Below, piece by piece: positions 55,743 to 64,000 of a stretch of DNA of 64,000 bases. Location: the NCBI GenBank assembly GCA_038093515.1, contig JBBPSI010000027.1, forward strand, positions 62,001 to 126,000, written 5' to 3'. The stretch comes from Butyriboletus loyo. Lineage: Eukaryota > Basidiomycota > Agaricomycetes > Boletales > Boletaceae. Position numbers and translations under genes: made by a program. How positions within the stretch are numbered: the first letter of the stretch is position 1; each line of letters starts with the position of its first letter. The notes beneath the pieces were generated by a model. That model did not search any database and was not told the origin of the DNA. It saw only the letters and a program-made list of their open reading frames with translations.

Positions 55743-56976
55743 CTATGCACTACCCGAACGTCTCTTTTCTTCTGCTTCTTCCTCGGACACTATCCGGCCC
55801 TCGACCTCTTTCTCGACCTCTTCAGCAAGTTCACGAGTACGATCGCGATTGGCGCCGATAAGCGAGACGTAGACACCACGCTGGATGAGTGGATACGAAC
55901 CTATCCGGATACCTTCCGGGGTCACACGCTTCTGTAGCGTGGTAAGGTACGGTGCAATCGACGATTCCGGCAGACTGACGCAATCAAACACATAAGCACG
56001 CCAGGGGAATCAACAGTTGTGTGACGTACGTTGTGAACACCTGTAGACGACACGGGCGGGCGTTGGGGGGTGGGAGCGGAAGAAAATATTTGAGGCTGTC
56101 TAGCATCTTTTGGAAGAGGGAGGGGATGCCAGGGAACACGCAGAGTTTTCCCTCGAGTCGCACGACGGGCTGAGAGTGTGTGTGAGAGAGAGGAGATGGG
56201 GCAGGAAGGGTTACGGACCACCCAGATATCGGGTGCGACGAACAAGACCTCTGCGGCATGTGGGAACAAGGCCATGCGCTTGCGGGCGATGCGTTGTTCC
56301 TCGTTCTGTTGGGCAAAGGAGGGACGGATGCGGATGAGCTCCTCCATGCGGGAGAGGGTTTCTGCGTGGTAGCCGAGTTCTTGCCGGAACGCTTTGGCGA
56401 GCGATGCGTAGGTGATATCTAGGGAGCGATGAGCTGCGAATAAGAGTGAAAAAGAGCAGGTGCACCGTCGTGTGTGGGTCCGATGCCGCCAGAAGTGATG
56501 ACAAGGTCGTAGCGCTCCACCATCCTCCGACTTGCTTCGACACTGGGGGGAGTCAGCGAGCGCTTGGTCAGGTGGAGATAAGACGTGCATTTCGTCCTCG
56601 TCGTCGGCGATGACTTCTATGCGTTTTCTGGGGGAGGGCGTCAGGGGCTGGGATGGAATTCGTGGGGGAATGCAGACAGATCTATGCCGTGCTGGAAGCA
56701 GAAACGAGCAAAGTAGTTCGAGTTGCGGTCGAGGGTCTTTCCATTGAGGATTTCGTCCCTGTGGATGGCTGAGCTGGGAGTGGGCCGACGTGATGAGACA
56801 TACCCAATGATGAGCGCGCCGGCGGTCTGGATGTACTTGCCGTCCCCGAGCGGGTTGGTGGGGACGGGGGAGATGGTGAAGATGGAGTCTGGCGGGGACA
56901 TGGGTCTGGAGAGGGAGGAATGAAAGGGACGGAGCGTGTGCGCGGAGACGAGTCGTGCGGAGAAGCGCCGGAACAT
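55743..56976 (-). CDS. MoCF/COG1058-type domain protein (CinA N-terminal-like)
   Basis: A molybdopterin-binding-fold domain as in the N-terminal half of CinA, where it has pyrophosphatase activity. The start at 56976 gives MFRRFSARLVSAHTLRPFHS, a likely mitochondrial presequence; a second Met (MSPPDSIFTI) could give a cytosolic form. The domain motifs are AGALIIG joined over an intron to DEILNGKTLDRNSNYFARFC, and RYDLVITSGGIGPTHDDITY, matching the TGGLGPTHDD signature. It continues ASLAKAFRQELGYHAETLSR, RIARKRMALFPHAAEVLF and EGKLCVFPGIPSLFQKML, and ends in a separate sub-domain (VTPEGIRIGSYPLIQRGVYV, RTRELAEEVEKEVEGRI). Five or more introns. It converges on the CinA-C gene with 126 bp between stops. 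Confidence 0.82.
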
Positions 56977-57112
56977 GAGCAAGTGAGAGTCATGCCCACT
57001 CCCAGAACATCTTACGTTTCACGAACGAGACCCAACGGGATGAGAAATTATCAGAACTCTGGCGTGGAGACGAGGTCGTACGAGCAAGAACATCGCTCTT
57101 GTGACCTGGGAC

Positions 57113-57118
57113 ACACGT
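57113..57118. promoter_or_regulatory. E-box CACGTG upstream of the bHLH gene
   Basis: A perfect CACGTG lies 103 bp upstream of the bHLH start codon, in the 245-bp divergent spacer shared with the MoCF-type gene. bHLH proteins with His-Glu-Arg at the DNA-contact positions bind this site, so self-regulation is possible (inference). Confidence 0.4.
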
Positions 57119-57221
57119 GCGGACGACAGCCAATCGCGGAGCATGGTCGCGCATCGGGAACACGTTGGATGAGCACACGAGCACACAGTCTTAAACGCCC
57201 CCCGACTCTTTCTCCTCCTCC

Positions 57222-58337
57222 ATGGCCTCCTTCCGTCCCATCGCTCCAGCTGAACCACACATGGACATCTACGCCGGTTCATGCAACCCTCCCCGCAGAG
57301 CAAAACGTCTACGCTCAGACTCCGGGTCCCCCCTCCCCCACCAGGACATTCCCTCCGTATCCCCGCCTTCCAGCCTGTCCCAGCCCGATGACGACGACGA
57401 CGACCATCCACAACACCCTCCCCCAAAGCGTCGTGGTCGCAAGCCAGGCACCCTCTCACGTGCTGCCCGCGAGGCACAGCGCAAAATAAACCATTCTCTT
57501 ATCGAGAAAGCACGCCGCACAAAAATTAATGATGCTCTCGCCACGTTACGGGACCTCGTCCCTCCCGAGTACAAACGTTCTCCCGACAACCAGCCAGACG
57601 ACTCCGACGACGATGATCTCGACTCCAAGAAGTCCGCCCTAAAGCCAAAGGCTTCGGGTGACAAGGAGTTCAAGCTCGAGATTCTCGTCCGCACCGTGAC
57701 GTATCTCCAGGACCTGACAGAAAAGGTCAACCAACTCGAACGCAACGGCTGTCCCCGTTGCAGCGAGTCCATCCCCTTTGTTCCTCACGACACCCCAAGG
57801 AAGAGGCGGGCTGACGACAGTCACTTCCACGACGTGGCCACCCCCAGCTCCTCCTTTCCTGCACCCCGTCTTCCCTCCATCTCTGCATGGCTACCCTCCT
57901 CTGTCGAAGACCAGCGCTCCCTCCTTCTCACGCCCTCCCAATCACCTACCTTTGACGCGGTCGCAGGTGCAAGGCCCACCCAACTACCCACCCCGCCCGC
58001 ATCGGCAACGTGCGCACCTGCCACTGCCGGATTCCAAATCCCACCCGTGCTCACACTTCCTTCTCCGAGTACGTTCCTTCCATCCACTGCCACCCCCCAC
58101 ATGCAGCCACGGTTCTCTGGCTTCACCCCTCGTGCGAACGCGAAAGCGTCCCCCGTGGCATCCCCTGTCTATACCCCCGAGGATGAGACCGCTGCCTCGC
58201 TCTTGCTCCGTATGAGTACCACTTCCCCTCACACAGCGTCCAACGTCGTCTCTGGGCGACCAGTCGAGGCGCATACATTGAGCACGACTTGTGCATTGAC
58301 GCCAAGCAGGCTGTTGGGTTTGAGCGCAGAAAGATGA
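57222..58337 (+). CDS. Basic helix-loop-helix transcription factor
   Basis: A single-exon frame of 371 residues. The N-terminus is disordered, with an acidic run (QPDDDDDD) and a basic stretch PPKRRGRKPGTLSRAAREAQ. The basic region reads INHSLIEKARRTKINDALA, with His, Glu and Arg in the E-box-contacting positions, then helix 1 (LATLRDLVP), an unusually long acidic loop (about 40 residues, DNQPDDSDDDDLDSKK) and helix 2 (EFKLEILVRTVTYLQDLTEK), continuing VNQLERNGC. The C-terminal 180 residues are Ser/Pro/Thr-rich. The long loop is typical of some fungal members, but I cannot assign an orthologue. The start was chosen at the first ATG; the frame is open a little further upstream. Confidence 0.85.
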   Translation: MASFRPIAPAEPHMDIYAGSCNPPRRAKRLRSDSGSPLPHQDIPSVSPPSSLSQPDDDDDDHPQHPPPKRRGRKPGTLSRAAREAQRKINHSLIEKARRTKINDALATLRDLVPPEYKRSPDNQPDDSDDDDLDSKKSALKPKASGDKEFKLEILVRTVTYLQDLTEKVNQLERNGCPRCSESIPFVPHDTPRKRRADDSHFHDVATPSSSFPAPRLPSISAWLPSSVEDQRSLLLTPSQSPTFDAVAGARPTQLPTPPASATCAPATAGFQIPPVLTLPSPSTFLPSTATPHMQPRFSGFTPRANAKASPVASPVYTPEDETAASLLLRMSTTSPHTASNVVSGRPVEAHTLSTTCALTPSRLLGLSAER

Positions 58338-58473
58338 ATATCGTGTCTTTTCATATACGAGTATTTTGGTTGTACGTTGACGAAGGACTGCATTCTAGGC
58401 GTGTATGTATGATGTAGTACCACAAGGAATGTTTACTCTTGTTTACCACGAGCCTTGTTCTTTGCCAAAACGG

Positions 58474-60279
58474 ATGCTCAGAGCCGCGTGCAGGAGCCCT
58501 TGGCTGCGCGCTCACCGACGACTGTTCTCTTCCACCTCCGATGGCGTCCAGAATGATCTGAGCACCCCACGGTCACAAAAAAGGACGGAGCGTAAACGAC
58601 GACAAGGGGTCAGCATTCTTCACCTGCAATTCATGACCCGCACATCCTCACATCGCTACCCAACAGGGCGACACCTTTCTTGACCATGTCATCATTCACG
58701 TCCGAGGCGGTACGCCCCCTCTTCCTCTCCACGCCCATCGATACGACCTAATCTTGCTCACTCGTGCCAAGGTAGGGGCGGCAATGGCTGCGTCGCCTTC
58801 CACCGCGAAAAATTCAAGGCCATGGGCCCCCCCTCAGGCGGAAATGGCGGTCGCGGCGGAGACGTCTACGTGATGCCCACGCCAGAACTCACCACGCTCT
58901 CCTCAATCCCGAAACGCGTCCGTGGTCTGCCCGGCAATCACGGCCGGGGGACATGGCAAAACGGTCGAAACGCCGCATCGACAGTCATTAAAGTCCCGCT
59001 CGGGACCGTCGTGCGCGAGCTCCCCCGCGGCGACCCACGACGTACCAAGGAGGAGTGGGAGGCGGAGGAGGAGTCGCTCGAGGGACTTGATTTCGAGGCG
59101 CGGCGCGCCAAGATGTTGGAACGCAGATGGGTGCATTATCCGCGCTATGAGGACGATAACCTCCAGAGGGACGTGTTTAAGCAAGCCGAAGCGGCGCTCT
59201 GGAGGGAAGAGCGTGAGCAACGCTGGGCGCGGATGCAGAGAGCGAGTCATCCGATTCACCTTGACTTGAGCGAGGTCGAACATGTCGTCGAGGACGTCAA
59301 CGCGCCGCTTGCGCTCGGGAAAACAGAGTATTTGGGGCATTTGATCGTGAAGGGCGGTAACGGCGGTTTGGGCAATCCTCATTTCTTGTCTCCCGTCAAC
59401 CGCTCGCCCAAGTTTGCCACCAAGGCACAAGATGGCGAGCGCGTCACACTCGAACTCGAACTCAAAATCATTGCGGACGTCGGGTTCGTTGGTATGCCCA
59501 ACGCTGGCAAGAGCACGTTGTTGCGCGCATTGACAGGTGGCCGTGCCAAGACGGAAGTGGCGAGCTATGCATTCACAACGCTAAACCCAATCGTCGGTGT
59601 CATCCGAGTTGCTAACGATGGTACCTTTGAGGGCGAACTCCATGACGTTCACGTCTTTGAGGAAACCGCCGTCGAGGAAGCCCGTCGTCTCGAACAAATG
59701 ACATTAGATTCAGAACCAGAACCAGAGACGATGGAAGCGACATCCGAACCATCCGAATCTTCTCCGGAGCACGTTCCCGCCGTTGCCAACCTCTCCGCGC
59801 TGCATCAGTTTGCCATTCTTGAATCCTTTCGGTTTACGATCGCGGACAACCCCGGTCTGATCTCACGCGCATCCGAGGATGTCGGTCTCGGCCACTCGTT
59901 TTTGCGATCGATCGAGCGTTCGCATGCGCTCGTCTACGTTGTCGATCTGAGTGGGCCTGCGCCGTGGGACGACCTTGGGATTCTTCGTGAGGAATTGGAC
60001 AAGTACCAACCTGGGATGAGCGATAAGGCACGTCTTGTCATCGCCAACAAGGCTGATCTGCTGGCGAGCGATGGGGACGCGCACGCGGTGACCGAGGCGC
60101 GGGAAAAGTTGCGGCGATTGGAGGCGTATGTTGAGACTGAGATGGCTGTGAGTAGGGATGGTACGCGTCGCCAGATGGACGTGGTCCCGATCTCGGCCAA
60201 GTTTGGGCAGAACTTGAAGAGGGTGGTGGAGTTGATGCAGAGGTATGTGAAGGAGGCCAGGGAGGGGAGGAACACGTAG
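58474..60279 (+). CDS. MTG2: Mitochondrial Obg-family GTPase
   Basis: Obg GTPases assist the large ribosomal subunit; the yeast mitochondrial member is Mtg2. The start MLRAACRSPWLRAHRRLFSS is a typical mitochondrial presequence. Two introns (about 58610-58669 and 58711-58771) lead to DTFLDHVIIHVRGG and GRGGNGCVAFHREKFKAMG, the glycine-rich Obg fold. It continues PSGGNGGRGGDVYVMPTPEL and LIVKGGNGGLGNPHFLSPVN. An insertion of about 100 acidic residues interrupts the fold (59040-59330). The G domain has G1 VGFVGMPNAGKSTLL, switch I YAFTTLNPIVGVI, G3 FTIADNPGLI, G4 LVIANKADLL and G5 VVPISAKFG. A second acidic insert (EPEPETMEATSEPSE) lies before G3. About 560 residues. Confidence 0.9.
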
Positions 60280-60538
60280 AGTCGAGTTTGGGTACACATG
60301 TGCCTGCTAATTAATATTGATGTAATAGACATGTTCTGATACCTCGCTGCTCTCCTCGATGTTGTTCTCCTGCTAGATCTGTTTGCTCTGTGTGGTCGTT
60401 CGTTGACTGAGAGCTCCAGAAGGCAGCCAAAAGGTTCGCGGGAGCATCATGAAACAAGATCCCTCGAGGCGACATTCCCAACGATCTCCGCGCACCAACG
60501 CAGCGACGCAATCATCACCTCATCGTCGTCATCTCGAT

Positions 60539-60937
60539 CTACCCACCATGCAACGTCGAGATGAACACGATTTCGTCGCCATTCTTAAGTACATACGCGC
60601 CCTCGCCTTCCAACTCCCAATCCGTATCGTTGATGAGGACGAGAATACCTGGACGACTTTAAAGATTTACATGTATGTCAGTACGCGCCGAAACGAACAG
60701 GAGAGAATCGTACACGGTATCGCCCTCCGCAAACAGTTCAGGACGTTCCTTGAGGAGATGCGTGCGTAGATGATGTACCAGATACGTCACGTTTACTTCC
60801 GTCGATTGACTAGTCGACCCCGAGGTTGAGGTCGAGGGGACGACGGTGGCGGGGAGGGAGAGCGTGTGTGAACGTTGGTTTCCAAAGAGCAGTTCGAGAC
60901 CGCCGCTAAACTCGACTTTGAGATCGATCGTCGACAT
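60539..60937 (-). CDS. URM1: Ubiquitin-related modifier 1
   Basis: Urm1 is a sulfur carrier for 2-thiolation of wobble uridine in tRNAs and a protein modifier. The start at 60937 gives [20 protein letters not shown]. The beta-grasp fold continues with [20 protein letters not shown]. An intron at 60657-60713 joins AEGDTV to [20 protein letters not shown]. The C-terminus is [18 protein letters not shown], the conserved ending whose terminal Gly-Gly becomes the thiocarboxylate. A Ser/Thr-rich insert ([15 protein letters not shown]) lies between strands. About 113 residues, slightly longer than yeast Urm1 because of that insert. It converges on MTG2 and diverges from the tRNA-Ala gene 116 bp away. 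Confidence 0.92.
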
Positions 60938-61053
60938 GGACGTTCTGCTGGAATGTCTAGGGCAAAAAAAAAAAAGGCAAGGCCGGGCTTACCCTACCTG
61001 GATGCTACATCGGCAAGCGATGTTGTACGTCAAGCACGTATGAGGATAACGTC

Positions 61054-61138
61054 GGGCATATGGTGTAGCTGGTTATCACATCCGCTTAGCATGGCGCTGA
61101 AGTGCGGGGGGTCTCCGGTTCGAGTCCGGATTTGTCCA
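61054..61138 (+). tRNA. tRNA-Ala (anticodon AGC) with 11-nt intron
   Basis: The cloverleaf can be drawn directly. Acceptor 61054-61060 (GGGCATA) pairs with 61131-61137 (TTTGTCC), one T-T mismatch, discriminator A at 61138. The third pair is G-U, the alanine identity element. The D stem is GTG/CAC with loop AGCTGGTTAT. The anticodon stem is TCCGC/GCGGG with loop TTAGCA...T, anticodon AGC at 61088-61090. The intron 61092-61102 sits after position 37, the canonical place. The T arm is TCCGG TTCGAGT CCGGA. Box B (GGTTCGAGTCC) is intact. It resembles yeast tRNA-Ala(AGC) strongly. A T-run follows. Confidence 0.93.
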
Positions 61139-61632
61139 CTCTTTTTTTCTTTCTTGGGTCTGCTTTCTGCCATTTTCTTACGAACTGTCATGGGGTGGTG
61201 TATTTGTATCCATTGAAGACTTGCCTAGTGAATAGTTGATTGGTTCCTGTCTTTTGTGCACTTTGCAAACCTGGGATGAGTCGACGAGGCAAGTCACTTA
61301 TGTTCCGCCTGCACTGTACAGCGTGAACACCATGTGCATAGGCACCTTTCAAGGTTGCGGTCACGTTCGTGGACATCAGCCGCAACCGCAACCAGCCTAA
61401 TTGATTGTTGTACACGGGCCAACAGTCACCGACTAATCCTCACGATCTATACCATGAGCTCGAAACAGGTTCCAAGTTGACAAACGTTGCTAACAATATC
61501 ACCCACATGACACCCTGTGATCATCATCAATCCAAGAACGTGGGTAGTTCAAGAAAAACAAGCTATAAAATACATTTTCACTTGCGAACCAAAAAAAAAA
61601 ACAGAAAGCAAAAAGAAACAGACGAAAAAGAG
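61139..61632. other. Spacer between the inverted tRNA-Ala copies
   Basis: About 490 bp with no gene seen. Both ends carry T-rich or A-rich tracts next to the tRNA copies, and the flanks share a gctttctg-like segment in inverted orientation. Confidence 0.5.
61141..61149 (+). terminator. Pol III terminator of the tRNA-Ala gene
   Basis: A run of seven Ts (61142-61148) three bases after the discriminator base, the normal RNA polymerase III stop signal. Confidence 0.75.
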
Positions 61633-61713
61633 TGGACAAATCCGGACTCGAACCGGAGACCCCCCGCACTTCAGCGCCATGCTGGATGTGATGACCAGCT
61701 ACACCATATGCCC
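61633..61713 (-). pseudogene. Damaged tRNA-Ala copy, inverted
   Basis: On the minus strand this is an almost perfect copy of the tRNA-Ala gene at 61054-61138. It has one T-to-C change in the D loop (equivalent to 61074) and a 4-nt deletion (equivalent to 61084-61087, GCTT). The deletion removes nucleotides 30-33: two of the five bases of one strand of the anticodon stem and the universally conserved U33. The intron, both box elements and the acceptor stem remain, so it may still be transcribed. A normal anticodon arm cannot form. The short T-rich flank downstream is also partly shared with the intact gene. Confidence 0.88.
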
Positions 61714-61876
61714 AATGTAGAAGCGCCCGCGCCTGGTCATCCCATCGGCGTCGTGGAAAAGGCGGAAGCGCACATACTCACCCAAATACTAGAGCACTCG
61801 ATGTCATAAATACCGACATGGCATATTCGGGAGATGACCAGGAGCGAAAGCGTCTGATGTATTTGATATGTCCTGG

Positions 61877-63723
61877 CTAGTTGGCCACCGCTTGTAATTT
61901 AGATTCCGCATCCTTCCATGCCGGCAGGGCGCCGCTCAACTCATCCACCCAATTCCATCGTCTGAGAATCTCTTGTTTGATGGTTTCCATGCCCTCCCTC
62001 TCATATGCACTGATGCCCCTTTCATCCAGATCGTCCTCTCTTCTCGTCCCATCATAGTACTCGGGAGCCAAGAATGAGGACATCCATGCAGTCGACAACG
62101 AAAGGCTCGCTACAGAACGAACGGATGGGAGACGAATCTCTTCGTAGATACGCAGGGCCTCTTGGATGTGATGGAGCGTGGCAAGAGGATGTGCGATGAG
62201 TCGGCCAAGTACAAATGCATCCTAGATGTGTTTGAGTGACAATGAATGGGAGAAAAACACTAAGGGATGGGATGTACTTCGATCGCTTGGCCCGCACCAA
62301 CACCGAAATAAGGTACCATGGCATGACACTGCAAATCCGTCTTTCATCAACGGGAACGTGCATATAACACCCAAACCCGAGGAAGACGCACTGCATCGCC
62401 GATAAGTGCGACCCTCTTTCGTACACAAAATGGAAGTGGTTTCACGACGTGCAGCGCCCACCTGGTCGGCTTCTCGTAGAGCTGTATCGTGTACTGCTTA
62501 GACTAGCGAGGTTTGCTCCCAGTGTGGAGAGAAGTCACCTTCACCACTGTCCTTGCGTGAGGTTCGAAGTTGTCAAAGTCTTCAACTAGTTGTTCACGGG
62601 TCGCGTCGGATACCCAGTGTCCTTCATAATGTGTGCCCGTCAAACTAGGATCGATGACGATAGCCGCAACGTTGATGATAGTTCCTTTGGCAATGGGATA
62701 GCTGACCAGGCTCTGCGAATATTGGATGGGTAAATATGAACATCAAGACAAAACCAAACCTGTTTACCTTGCCTTTGCCGACGTACTGTATTCCATGAGG
62801 GTGAGGTGTAAAATGATGTGTGGTGTAATTGATTACTCACTGCTGACATCTCTCTCAACGAGAGATTTTCTGGGTCTTCCTTCCTCAATATTTCCGCAGA
62901 GACGAGGGAACGGTATATCGACATCCCTGTGAAGGTCGCATCAATGTATTGTTTAAGATCCGTCTTGTCTTCGCCGCTGTCTTTGGATGCTGTTTCAAAT
63001 ATCTTCTTGCGAACAGCTGAGCGAATTCCATCAGCTCCAATGAGTACATCAGTGGTCGCAGTGGTTCCATCCGCGAAGTTCAGTGTAATAGATGACGTAG
63101 AGTGGGCATCTTGTTGTTCTGGTTCCGTATAATCGACGAGCCGCTTGCTAGAATGTACTGTGCATGAGGCAGGGAGATGCCTTTCCAGGATGGTTACCAT
63201 GTGCTGACGAAGCATGCCGGAGGGACCATCTTTGCCCACTTGCATGAGGACAAGTCCTGGTAATCAAAAGCAAGTGAACGTACGCCGATGGACGGTCTGG
63301 AACCAGGGGTATCCGCCCTCACGTATGTCTGATCGCCTTGTACTGGGGCCTGATGTGATGGTCAGACCGAGACCGACGCAATCGAGGATAGTTACTCACC
63401 AAGGTTGCCTCCAGAACTGTGCGTCAAGATTTGTTTGAAGTCATCGAACAGCCCAAGCTCGATCATAACTTCGTGCGTCTGCCTCCATACGGTGACTCCT
63501 ACACCGGCAGTCTCGATGGCATCATGTGCTTCGTATATATCAATGGGTATAGAAGGGTCATATTTTCCGATCGTAATAGCGAGGACAAGACCGCCGATGC
63601 CAGCACCGCTACGAGTTGTATGAGTGACGGGCCCGAACGACGAACGTGAAGATGACTAACTACGCACCAGATGGCGACACGGAACTTGGGTCCTGACTCA
63701 GAGCAAGACAGCGAACCTGACAT
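61877..63723 (-). CDS. FAD-dependent monooxygenase (salicylate hydroxylase-like, group A)
   Basis: A single-component flavin hydroxylase that uses NAD(P)H and oxygen on an aromatic or related substrate. The start at 63723 gives MSGSLSCSESGPKFRVAI. An intron joins this to CGAGIGGLVLAITIGKYDPS, the GxGxxG FAD-binding loop. Next come IYEAHDAIETAGVGVTVWRQ and PSGMLRQHMVTILERHLPAS, then VLIGADGIRSAVRKKIFE with the DG motif. The GD motif ALIGDA continues after an intron as CHAMVPYFGVGAGQAIE and DAFVLGRLIAHPLATLHH. The C-terminus is LSTAWMSSFLAPEYYDGTRR to KDAESKLQAVAN. Six or more introns; around 450 residues. No secondary-metabolite core gene is in view, so the substrate is unknown. Confidence 0.87.
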
Positions 63724-64000
63724 TGTATTTGGTTGAGTGAGGGGTATCTAATGTGGGGAAAGATAGAGTCGCTTTTGTGTCCTCTGGAATCGGGTGGCCA
63801 TTTATCAACTTGACCGGTTGATACGCGAACAAGTTACGTAGCGATGCAACAAAGTTCATGGGAGGAAATGCGGAAATGATTGAGGCGGGGTAAACCGTGA
63901 TTGCGATCTGATGCGATGATAGTGGCGAGCGTTGAGAAAGTCCACCATCCATTCCTGAGGCTGGTCTGAGCAATCTCACCCACACCGTGGTACGAGATCA
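63724..64000. other. Region upstream of the monooxygenase
   Basis: The last 277 bp, presumably the promoter of the monooxygenase gene. An open minus-strand frame here (63698-63985) overlaps its start in another frame and has no family features. Nothing else seen. Confidence 0.4.

Noticed and set aside
63698..63985. Minus-strand frame of 95 codons upstream of the monooxygenase
   Set aside because: Overlaps the monooxygenase start in another frame and has no family features; probably promoter.
1..64000. CRISPR arrays, riboswitches and bacterial operons
   Set aside because: The window is fungal nuclear DNA; no regularly spaced repeats or bacterial regulatory signals were seen.

Overview
The window looks like nuclear DNA of a basidiomycete fungus. 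Genes lie on both strands with short gaps and are cut by many introns of about 40-75 nt with GT..AG ends. Recognisable proteins are eukaryotic (EMC2, SEC11, MCM4, ORC3, SCC3, UPF3, URM1, ISD11, RCF1). There is also a Zn2Cys6 regulator, Kre9/Knh1-like GPI proteins and a DUF6533-like membrane protein. Agaricomycotina is my best guess, possibly Cantharellales such as Rhizoctonia or Ceratobasidium; the taxon is an inference. Gene models were read by eye, so interior splice sites are approximate unless coordinates are given.

0-12 kb: a possible partial gene at the left edge (-), then two co-oriented ER genes, EMC2 and SEC11. A long Zn2Cys6 transcription factor (3578-7483) follows, then about 3 kb with no convincing gene, and purine nucleoside phosphorylase (-). 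12-24 kb: a DUF6533-like membrane protein, a GST-domain protein of the eEF1B-gamma type with a GC-AG intron, a DHH-family exopolyphosphatase, the convergent mitochondrial genes ISD11 and RCF1, a protein kinase and a disordered coiled-coil protein. 24-31 kb: a gene-poor 3.2 kb gap and a very large Ser/Pro-rich protein with a C-terminal coiled coil.

31-47 kb is a chromosome-replication neighbourhood: cohesin SCC3 (-), a small divergent mitochondrial-type protein, an M3 oligopeptidase (-), MCM4 (-) and ORC3 (+). MCM4 and ORC3 are head to head across 139 bp that contain a perfect 16-bp palindrome of two ACGCGT (MCB) boxes. A third ACGCGT lies in the 66-bp gap upstream of SCC3. This suggests MBF-type G1/S control of all three genes.

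47-64 kb: two Kre9-like GPI proteins flank the nonsense-mediated decay factor UPF3. Two convergent genes then carry the two halves of bacterial CinA as separate proteins (a CinA C-terminal domain and a COG1058/MoCF-type domain). Next come a bHLH factor with an E-box in its own promoter, the mitochondrial Obg GTPase MTG2, the ubiquitin-like modifier URM1, an intron-containing tRNA-Ala(AGC) gene with a damaged inverted copy about 0.5 kb away, and a group A flavin monooxygenase (-).

No CRISPR array, rRNA gene or intact transposon was seen.
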